This document shows, one piece after another, positions 58,083-64,000 of a stretch of 64,000 nt of DNA. The translations under genes and the position numbers were made by a program. Source of the stretch: Eggerthella lenta DSM 2243 (lineage in GTDB: Bacteria > Actinomycetota > Coriobacteriia > Coriobacteriales > Eggerthellaceae); contig NC_013204.1 in assembly GCF_000024265.1 (NCBI RefSeq), positions 186,001 through 250,000 on the forward strand. Reading direction: 5' to 3'. Under the pieces are notes generated by a model. It searched no databases and was not told the DNA's origin. It saw only the letters and a program-made list of their open reading frames with translations. Within the stretch, counting starts at the first letter, position 1, and each line of letters begins with the position of its first letter.

Positions 58083-59432
58083 CTACACTTCGCCCTTCAT
58101 GAAGCGCTCGATGAAGCTGGTGTCGGCGTGGCCGGCGGCGAACGTCTCGTTCTCCATGATGGCGTACTGGAAGTCCAGGTTCGTCTTCACGCCCACCACC
58201 ACCATCTCCTCCAGCGCGGTGCGCATCTTCGCGATAGCCTCGGTGCGGTCGCGTCCATGCACGATCACCTTGGCGATCATGGAGTCGTAATACGGCGTGA
58301 TCTCGTAGCCGTCGTACGCCGCCGTGTCCACGCGCACGCCGTTGCCGCCGGGCAGGTGCATCTGCGAGATGGTGCCGGGCGACGGCAGGAACCCGCGCTC
58401 GGGCTGCTCGGCGTTCACGCGGCATTCGATGGCGTGGCCGCGGTACGTGATGTCGTCCTGCGTGAACGTCAGCGGGTCGCCCGCCGCCACGCGGATCATC
58501 TCTTCCACGAGGTCGGTGCCCGTGACCATCTCGGTGACGGGGTGTTCCACCTGGATGCGCGTGTTCATCTCCATGAAGTAGTAGTTCAGCTTATCGTCCA
58601 GCAGAAACTCGATGGTGCCCGCCGACGTGTAGCCCACGGCCTGCGCCGCGCGCACGGCGGCTTCCAGCATCTCGTCGCGCACGCGCTCCGTCATCACGGG
58701 CGAGGGGCTTTCCTCGATCATCTTCTGGTGGTTGCGCTGCACCGAGCAATCGCGCTCGCCCAGGGCCACCACGGTGCCGTACGTATCGGCGATGATCTGC
58801 ACCTCCACGTGGCGCGGGCTCAGCACGCAGCGCTCCAGGTACATGGTGTTGTCGCCGAACGCGCCCACGCTCTCGCGCTGAGCGATGGAGAACTGCTCGG
58901 AGAAGTCGTGCTCGTCGTGGCTGATGCGCATGCCCTTGCCGCCACCGCCCGACGACGCCTTGATCATGATGGGCCAGCCGATCTCGCGTGCCATCGCCAG
59001 CGCTTCCTCCGGATGGTGCACGGGCTCCTTCGTGCCGGGAACCACGGGCACGCCCGCCTCCATCATGGTCTTGCGGGCCTGGCTCTTGTTGCCCATGCGG
59101 TCCAGGACCTCGGGCGCGGGGCCGATGAACACGATGTCGTTCTCGCGGCACAGCTTCGCGAACGTCGAGTTCTCCGACAGGAAGCCGTAGCCGGGATGGA
59201 TGGCCTGCGCGCCGGTGCCCTTCGCGGCGGACAGGATGGCGGCGATGTTCAGGTACGAGTCGCGCGCGGCGGGCGGGCCGATGCACACGCTCTCGTCGGC
59301 CAGGTACACGTGCAGCGAATGCTTGTCGGCCGTGGAGTACACGGCCACCGTCTTGATGTCCATGGCGCGGCAGGCGCGGATGATGCGGACGGCGATCTCG
59401 CCGCGGTTGGCGATGAGTATCTTGTCGAACAT
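58083..59432 (-). CDS. accC: Biotin carboxylase AccC-type
   Basis: 449 residues, standard length. ATP-grasp motifs KASSGGGGKGMRI and EMNTRIQVEHPVTEMVTG are intact, and FDKILIANRGEIAVRIIRA is the family N-terminus. It carboxylates biotin on the carrier protein encoded 13 bp upstream. No carboxyltransferase alpha/beta genes are present here. Instead the operon carries pxpB and pxpC, whose latter product is called a biotin-dependent carboxyltransferase domain. The carboxyl acceptor is therefore open. Confidence 0.94.
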   Translation of the reverse strand: MFDKILIANRGEIAVRIIRACRAMDIKTVAVYSTADKHSLHVYLADESVCIGPPAARDSYLNIAAILSAAKGTGAQAIHPGYGFLSENSTFAKLCRENDIVFIGPAPEVLDRMGNKSQARKTMMEAGVPVVPGTKEPVHHPEEALAMAREIGWPIMIKASSGGGGKGMRISHDEHDFSEQFSIAQRESVGAFGDNTMYLERCVLSPRHVEVQIIADTYGTVVALGERDCSVQRNHQKMIEESPSPVMTERVRDEMLEAAVRAAQAVGYTSAGTIEFLLDDKLNYYFMEMNTRIQVEHPVTEMVTGTDLVEEMIRVAAGDPLTFTQDDITYRGHAIECRVNAEQPERGFLPSPGTISQMHLPGGNGVRVDTAAYDGYEITPYYDSMIAKVIVHGRDRTEAIAKMRTALEEMVVVGVKTNLDFQYAIMENETFAAGHADTSFIERFMKGEV

Positions 59433-59445
59433 GGCGCGCGCCGCC

Positions 59446-59919
59446 CTAGTGCGTTTCGCCGGCGGCGGTGGCCACGCGGAACAGCGGCTGGTCGTATTCG
59501 ACCTGCGTGCCGTTGGCTGCCAGCACCTCCACGACGATGCCGGGGGCGGGCGTGGTGATCTCGTTCATCATCTTCATGGCCTCGACGATGGCCAGCGTCT
59601 GGCCGGACAGCACTTCCTGGCCCACCTTCACGAAGGGATCTTCGTCGGGGCTGGGCGAGATGTAGAACATGCCCACCATGGGGCTGCGCACGAGGATGGA
59701 GCTTTCGTCGGCGTCCTCGACGGCGGCCGCTTCGTGGCTTTCGGTCTTGCCGGCCAGCAGCGCGCTCACGCGATCGGCCATGAGCGGCAGCGCGGTAGAC
59801 GAGAGCGGGCCGTGGTTGCGCTCCAATTCGATTTTCGTTTCGCCGTCATCCACGCGCAAGGCCGTGAGCTCGGCCTTGTCCATGATGGCGATCAGTTCTT
59901 CGATGGCTTTCGTATCCAT
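59446..59919 (-). CDS. accB: Biotin carboxyl carrier protein
   Basis: 157 residues. The biotin site VEAMKMMNEI has Lys116. VRSPMVGMFYISPSPDEDPFVKVGQ precedes it, as in AccB with its thumb loop. The N-terminal 60 or so residues are the usual helical region plus a linker. It carries CO2 between AccC and a carboxyltransferase. Confidence 0.93.
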   Translation of the reverse strand: MDTKAIEELIAIMDKAELTALRVDDGETKIELERNHGPLSSTALPLMADRVSALLAGKTESHEAAAVEDADESSILVRSPMVGMFYISPSPDEDPFVKVGQEVLSGQTLAIVEAMKMMNEITTPAPGIVVEVLAANGTQVEYDQPLFRVATAAGETH

Positions 59920-59993
59920 GGCGGTTCTCCTACGTTTGTGACGGGGTTCTGTGACGGCCGGCTTCGGCGAACCCCTACCTACTTCTTCTTCGT

Positions 59994-61163
59994 CTACGTC
60001 GTTGCGCGTTCGGTGGTGTCGGTTGCGTCGGGCGGTTGTTTCTTTGGCGGGACGGTTCCCAGGGCGTTGCGGTTGCCGACGCGCTGGGAGCGATCGGCTC
60101 GGTCGATCCACAACATGTCGGCCTGCGACTTGCGTGCCTGTTCCTCCAGGATGGGGGTCAGGCGCCGCGCCGTGCGCCGGGGCGATATGCCGTCGGCGCT
60201 GGGCCGCCTCACTTTCAACGCCAGCATTTCGAACAGGTGCGCCTCTTCGCGCAGCAGCGCTTGGGCCTCCTGCACGCCGATGGACTCGAAGCGGATCTTG
60301 CCGCCCGGCGGACGTTGCACCAGCTTCGGGATGTCCACGCTGGCGATGGTGCCGATTTTCGCGTAACCGCCGGTAGTTTGCCGGTCGGCCAGCATGATGA
60401 TGGGCCGTCCGTGCGACGGTACCTGCACGGCGCCGAACGCCACGCCGTCGGAGATGATGTCGGACCCGTGCTTCGTCTCGATTTCCGGTCCGTCCAGGCG
60501 GTACCCCATGCGGTCGCATTTCGTGGTGGTGGTGTACGCCTGCCCGTAGAACGTAGCCAGGCCTTTGTCGGTGAACATGTCCTGCTGAGGCCCGGGCACC
60601 ACGCGCACGGTGATTTCGTCGCGGTCGAAGCCGTAGAACTCGTTGTCGCCGTCGATGCGGTGCGACCCTAGGTTGGGCAGGAAGTCCACGCTCTTCGTGG
60701 AAAACGGCAGGTAGTCGCCGACGATGAGCGTGCGACCCTTCCATCCGCCGAACTCGCACTTGAGGTTCGTCGAGCGACTGCCCATCACTTCGGGCACGCG
60801 CACGCTGTTGCCCGCGATGGCCAAGTAACCGTAGCAGCCGGTGCGCGACGCCTTGAAGCGCAGGATGGAGCCGCGCCGCACCATGACGGCCGCGTACATG
60901 GGCACGGGTTCGCCGTCCAGCGTCGGCGCGAAGTCGCCGCCCGTGATGGCGAAGCAGGTGTTCGTGGTGAAGCGCACCGTGGGTCCCGCCAGCGCGAATT
61001 CCAGCACGGGTGCGCCGGGGTCGTTCTCCACCAGGAGGTTCGCGATGGCGAACGCGCGATGATCCATCACGCCGTTCGTGGAGAAGCCGCTGCCCTGATA
61101 GCCGAAGCGCCCCACGTCCTGGATGGTGGTGATCACACCGGGTTTTTTGACGACCAGACCCAT
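59994..61163 (-). CDS. pxpC: 5-oxoprolinase subunit C (KipA-like)
   Basis: 389 residues. Conserved motifs: VITTIQDVGRFGYQGSGFSTNGVMDHRAFAIANLLV, FAITGGDFAPTLDG and SHGRPIIMLADRQTTGGYAKIG. The last 65 or so residues (from LKVRRPSADG) are a charged, low-complexity extension beyond the usual family end. The ATG lies one base after the pxpB stop, so translation is coupled. It acts with PxpB and PxpA. Confidence 0.93.
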   Translation of the reverse strand: MGLVVKKPGVITTIQDVGRFGYQGSGFSTNGVMDHRAFAIANLLVENDPGAPVLEFALAGPTVRFTTNTCFAITGGDFAPTLDGEPVPMYAAVMVRRGSILRFKASRTGCYGYLAIAGNSVRVPEVMGSRSTNLKCEFGGWKGRTLIVGDYLPFSTKSVDFLPNLGSHRIDGDNEFYGFDRDEITVRVVPGPQQDMFTDKGLATFYGQAYTTTTKCDRMGYRLDGPEIETKHGSDIISDGVAFGAVQVPSHGRPIIMLADRQTTGGYAKIGTIASVDIPKLVQRPPGGKIRFESIGVQEAQALLREEAHLFEMLALKVRRPSADGISPRRTARRLTPILEEQARKSQADMLWIDRADRSQRVGNRNALGTVPPKKQPPDATDTTERATT

Positions 61164-61164
61164 G

Positions 61165-61893
61165 CTACTCGCCTTCCACGAAGATGCCGTACGAATACGT
61201 GCCCGCGGCCAGCTGCGCTTCGATGGCGGTGTACTCGTCGGGCGTGATGGGCACGAAGCGCAGGTACTCGCCCGCTGCGTACAGGATGGGTTCCTCACGA
61301 TCGGGATCGTAGGGTTTGAGCGGCGTGCGCCCGATGATCTGCCAGCCGCCGGGGGAGGCCAGCGGGTAGATGCCCGTCTGCGCGCCGCCTATTCCGACGC
61401 TGCCCGGCTCGATGCGCGTGCGCGGCACGGCCAGGCGCGGCGTGTGCAGGCGCTCGTCGAGGCCGCCCAGGTAGGCGAAGCCGGGAAGGAAGCCCAGCAT
61501 GTCGATGAGGTAGTCGCGCTCGGTGTGGATGGCGATCACTTCGTCTTCGGAAAGGCCTGCCAGTTGCGCCACGTTCGCTAGGTCGGGGCCGAACTCGCCC
61601 CCGTAGCACACGGGGATGGGCACGATTTTGCGGATGCTGAGGTCGGCCTCGCCCACGTCGCGCAGCTTGGAGCGCAGCTTCGTGGACAGCTCGTCGAACG
61701 TGATGACCAGGGGGTTGTAATACACCATAAGCGAGCAGAACGTGGGCACCAGCTCGGTGATGCCCCGAATGGGATCTGCGGTAAGGTTGTCTGCGGCCAT
61801 GCGGATCTTGGCGCTCGTCTCCGCGGATATCGCATGGGCGAATTCCAAGTTGAGCGCCGAGTCTCCTGCGATGGTGATGGTGAATCCCGCCAT
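61165..61893 (-). CDS. pxpB: 5-oxoprolinase subunit B (KipI-like)
   Basis: 242 residues. Motifs GFLPGFAYLGGLDERLHTPR and PGSVGIGGAQTGIYPLASPGGWQIIG are diagnostic. It is the first gene of the pxpB-pxpC-accB-accC unit, divergent from the permease gene. With PxpC it forms the ATP-dependent lactam hydrolase. In Bacillus the homologue also inhibits KinA, but no sporulation genes are present here. Confidence 0.94.
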   Translation of the reverse strand: MAGFTITIAGDSALNLEFAHAISAETSAKIRMAADNLTADPIRGITELVPTFCSLMVYYNPLVITFDELSTKLRSKLRDVGEADLSIRKIVPIPVCYGGEFGPDLANVAQLAGLSEDEVIAIHTERDYLIDMLGFLPGFAYLGGLDERLHTPRLAVPRTRIEPGSVGIGGAQTGIYPLASPGGWQIIGRTPLKPYDPDREEPILYAAGEYLRFVPITPDEYTAIEAQLAAGTYSYGIFVEGE

Positions 61894-61985
61894 GCAATTC
61901 CGTCCTCTGGCGTGTGCGTCGTCTTATGATGTGCGCCCCGTGCTACACTTGTAGGCTGGTCACATAGATAAGGATTGTAGCATAT

Positions 61986-62699
61986 ATGGAAAAAGCGCTT
62001 TTCCTGGCCGCGTTCTTTTTCGCATACACGGTCCAGGCCATCACGGGATTCGCAGGGAACATCTTCGCCATGCCGGTGGGCACGACGCTGCTGGGCCTGG
62101 AATCTACGGTGTCCATCCTCAACGCGATGGGCTTTTTCGCCTGCGGCTTGCTGACGGCACTCAACATCAAGAGCGTGAATTGGCGCGAGCTTGGCAAGAT
62201 CCTGGGCGCGATGATCGTGTTCATGGTGCTGGGCATTTGGCTGGATACCCTGGTGCCCCTGCATATCCTGTTGAAGATCTACGGCGTGATCATCGTGATC
62301 ATCGGTATCAAGAACCTGGCGGTGCCCCAGCAGAAGTTCATGCCGGAATGGGCGCTGTGGATCATTCTCGCTCTGGCCGGCCTGATCCAAGGCATGTTCG
62401 TGTCGGGCGGCGCGCTGCTGGTCATCTACGCGGTGCAGAAGCTGCGCGATCAGCAGCAGTTCCGCATCACGCTGTCCGCCGTGTGGACCGTGCTCAACCT
62501 TATTTACGCAGGCATCGCGTTTCAGCAGGGGCACTTCACGGGCGACGTCGTCCAGATCATCGTGTTCTGCGTGCCGTTGGCCGTGCTGGCCACGTTTCTG
62601 GGCAGCAAGCTGCAGAAGAAGATCAGCCAGGAAAGGTTCCTCAAACTCACGTACGTGCTGTTGTTGTGCGTCGGCGTCATCTTGCTGGTTACGTCGTAG
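61986..62699 (+). CDS. TauE/SafE-family membrane permease
   Basis: 237 residues with about eight spans. The N-terminal FAYTVQAITGFAGNIFAMPVG and the mid-protein ALAGLIQGMFVSGGALLVIYAVQ are the two family repeats. Members export sulfite, sulfoacetate or other organic anions. It is divergent from pxpB with a 92-bp shared promoter region, so it may move a substrate of that operon. This is inference from position. Confidence 0.87.
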   Translation: MEKALFLAAFFFAYTVQAITGFAGNIFAMPVGTTLLGLESTVSILNAMGFFACGLLTALNIKSVNWRELGKILGAMIVFMVLGIWLDTLVPLHILLKIYGVIIVIIGIKNLAVPQQKFMPEWALWIILALAGLIQGMFVSGGALLVIYAVQKLRDQQQFRITLSAVWTVLNLIYAGIAFQQGHFTGDVVQIIVFCVPLAVLATFLGSKLQKKISQERFLKLTYVLLLCVGVILLVTS

Positions 62700-62770
62700 C
62701 GTTCGGCGGCGCGCGGAGGTGCTGCTTGGGGTACAATGACCCCAGATGCAATCGAGGGAAAGGAACGACC

Positions 62771-63211
62771 ATGGCGCAGGAATACGCTCGTATCTTCGCC
62801 GCGCTCGACGGCGCGTCGACGCAGGAAGCGGTCGCGCAGCGCGCGGTGACGCTTGCGGCGGACAACCACGCGAAGCTCATGTTCGGCCACGTGATCGATT
62901 CGGTTCCCTACGAGGCTTCGGGCGTCGATTTCGAAGCGTTGTGCGCCGAGGGCAAAAAGCGCATCGAAGCCGACCTGGCCGACGTGCTGGCTGCGGCGCG
63001 CCAGAACCCGGACATTCCGTCCGTGGAAGTGTCTGTGCACGCGGGGCGCATCGCCGACACGCTGGAGCACGAGCTGATCGAGCCGTTCGAGCCGAACCTC
63101 GTGGTGTGCGGCGAGCGCGGGCTGTCGAACATCAAGTACGTGTTCGTGGGCAGCGTGTCCACGTTCCTCATCCGCAACCTCCGCTGCGACGTGCTGGTGG
63201 TGAAGCAGTAG
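62771..63211 (+). CDS. Universal stress protein (UspA family)
   Basis: 146 residues from an ATG at 62771 (AGGGAAAGGAACGACC upstream). The N-terminal strand ARIFAALDGAS and the C-terminal GERGLSNIKYVFVGSVSTFLIRN match the ATP-binding G-x2-G-x9-G-(S/T) type, so it probably binds ATP. Cytosolic. A TACAAT at 62732-62737 is a possible -10. Confidence 0.9.
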   Translation: MAQEYARIFAALDGASTQEAVAQRAVTLAADNHAKLMFGHVIDSVPYEASGVDFEALCAEGKKRIEADLADVLAAARQNPDIPSVEVSVHAGRIADTLEHELIEPFEPNLVVCGERGLSNIKYVFVGSVSTFLIRNLRCDVLVVKQ

Positions 63212-63277
63212 GGAACGAGGCAGAATGAGACAGGTGAACGGGGCCGATGGCTCGCTCCGTTTTCTGCGAGAAGAAGC

Positions 63278-63320
63278 GAATCGCCCGATCGGTTGAAGCC
63301 GGTCGGGCGATTCTCGTTTT
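63278..63320 (+). terminator. Terminator of the universal stress protein gene
   Basis: Perfect 11-bp stem GAATCGCCCGA and complement with an inner TCGG/CCGG pair, then TCGTTTT. Confidence 0.8.
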
Positions 63321-63370
63321 AGCCCGCCGAAAGGGGGGTAGGGCTTGACGACGGCATCGTGCGCTGTCGG

Positions 63371-64000
63371 CTACCCCTCGCGGCACAGGTCGATGATGTC
63401 CTGCTTGGAGTGGACGTCGAGCTTCCGGTACACGCGCTTCGTATACGTCTTCACGGTGTTCTCCGAGACGTCGAGAGCGCGCGCGATGGCGGCCACCGTT
63501 TCCCCGAGGGCCAGCAGCTCGAGCGTTTGACGCTCGCGGTCGGTCAGGCCGTGTTGGAGGGCTAAGCGCTCGCACGGGTTCGCGCGGGTGACCGCGAGGG
63601 GCGCTGATGCCGGCTGGTCGTCTCCGACGGCGCATTGTCGCCCGAAAGCCTCGGTTTCGGGTGTAAAAGCGCGGCTTTCGGGCGACAACGCGTCCGTGGA
63701 GCGCGCGGGCGCGACGTCGGCCAAGCGAGGCTGGCGCATGAAGGCCGCCAGTTCCGCACGGGTATGCACGTCGAAGGCTCGGTAGATCTTCTGCGTATGG
63801 TATTTCACGGCGCTCGGCGAGAGGTAGAGATCCTGCGCGATGCGCGCGATGGTGCGACCCTCTAGAAGCTGTTTGAAGACGGTAGTCTCCAGATCGCTCA
63901 GCCCGTAGGCGGCGGCGACGAGATCGGGTTCGGGCGCGGCGACGATCTGGATCGGCGCGGAGGCAAGCCGGGTTGCGTCGGCGGGTTCCGAGGCGGCGCC
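63371..64000 (-). CDS. Regulator with tandem LuxR HTH domains, partial
   Basis: The reading frame stays open to the right edge of the window, so the N-terminal part is missing. The visible 209 residues hold one LuxR HTH (LSDLETTVFKQLLEGRTIARIAQDLYLSPSAVKYHTQKIYRAF), a linker of about 55 residues, then a second complete LuxR HTH (LTDRERQTLELLALGETVAAIARALDVSENTVKTYTKRVYRKLDVHSKQDIIDL) ending in the stop. By analogy with its neighbours the missing part is probably multi-span. Two DNA-binding domains in tandem are unusual for this family. Confidence 0.85.
   Translation of the reverse strand, partial: GAASEPADATRLASAPIQIVAAPEPDLVAAAYGLSDLETTVFKQLLEGRTIARIAQDLYLSPSAVKYHTQKIYRAFDVHTRAELAAFMRQPRLADVAPARSTDALSPESRAFTPETEAFGRQCAVGDDQPASAPLAVTRANPCERLALQHGLTDRERQTLELLALGETVAAIARALDVSENTVKTYTKRVYRKLDVHSKQDIIDLCREG

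Noticed and set aside
1-64000. Prophage, integrative element or insertion sequence
   Set aside because: No integrase, transposase, capsid, relaxase or attachment-site repeat next to a tRNA was found.

Overview
This is GC-rich, densely coding bacterial DNA. It is most consistent with a gut Coriobacteriia, Eggerthella-like (E. lenta or a close relative). The basis is the mix of genes: exported Tat/lipobox FAD reductases paired with multi-membrane-span LuxR regulators, a DMSO-reductase-type molybdoenzyme, an arginine deiminase locus, and an unusual SLC11-family transporter. The species call is inference from gene content. No rRNA, tRNA, CRISPR array, IS element or prophage was recognised.

Layout. 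1-7.9 kb: 3' end of an old-yellow-enzyme-type reductase, dipeptidase PepV, a tyrosine phosphatase, a LytTR response regulator, an exported rubrerythrin-like protein and glucose-6-phosphate isomerase. 7.9-12.2 kb: hydrogenase maturation genes hypF-hypC-hypD. 12.2-22.1 kb: an L-arginine:glycine amidinotransferase-like gene with a structured leader, a DMT exporter, an unknown protein, an MHS-type MFS symporter, a TetR regulator and a GadC/GadB acid-resistance pair. 22.7-27.6 kb: an XRE membrane regulator, a CnaB-repeat surface protein and a DJ-1/PfpI protein. 27.7-34.1 kb: an arginine locus (arcA; arcD-like antiporter plus aminotransferase) interleaved with two paralogous membrane LuxR regulators. 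34.1-39.0 kb: TetR divergent from an MMPL transporter and a YhgE-like secreted protein. 39.1-45.2 kb: Crp/Fnr plus MFS, divergent from a dmsABC-like respiratory reductase. 45.2-55.3 kb: two exported FAD reductases, each divergent from a membrane LuxR regulator, with an NRAMP-like transporter, a Zn-macro-domain protein and a carboxymuconolactone decarboxylase-like protein between them. 55.7-63.2 kb: a 5-oxoprolinase region (pxpA, DUF1445, accC, accB, pxpC, pxpB), a TauE/SafE permease and a universal stress protein. The window ends inside a protein with tandem LuxR domains.

How the genes work together. Much of the window supports amino-acid-based anaerobic energy and acid handling: arginine by ADI and antiport, glutamate by GadBC, 5-oxoproline by Pxp, peptides by PepV, and arginine/glycine by an amidinotransferase. 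The rest is respiration on exported acceptor reductases (DMSO-reductase-like complex, FAD reductases), each with its own membrane-bound regulator.

Most unusual structure. Nine exact copies of the 16-bp ParB-site consensus TGTTTCACGTGAAACA lie in the window, seven of them within 7.4 kb. The flanking bases differ between copies but stay mutually complementary in most. Three copies lie in frame inside hypF, one in the first codons of hypD, and one just upstream of the ribosome-binding site of the MMPL transporter gene. A second dispersed repeat (GGATCCTTCGACT...CTCAGGATGAC) is also found inside hypF. Together they look like palindromic elements that have spread into coding sequence. HypF is about 150 residues longer than usual because of such insertions.
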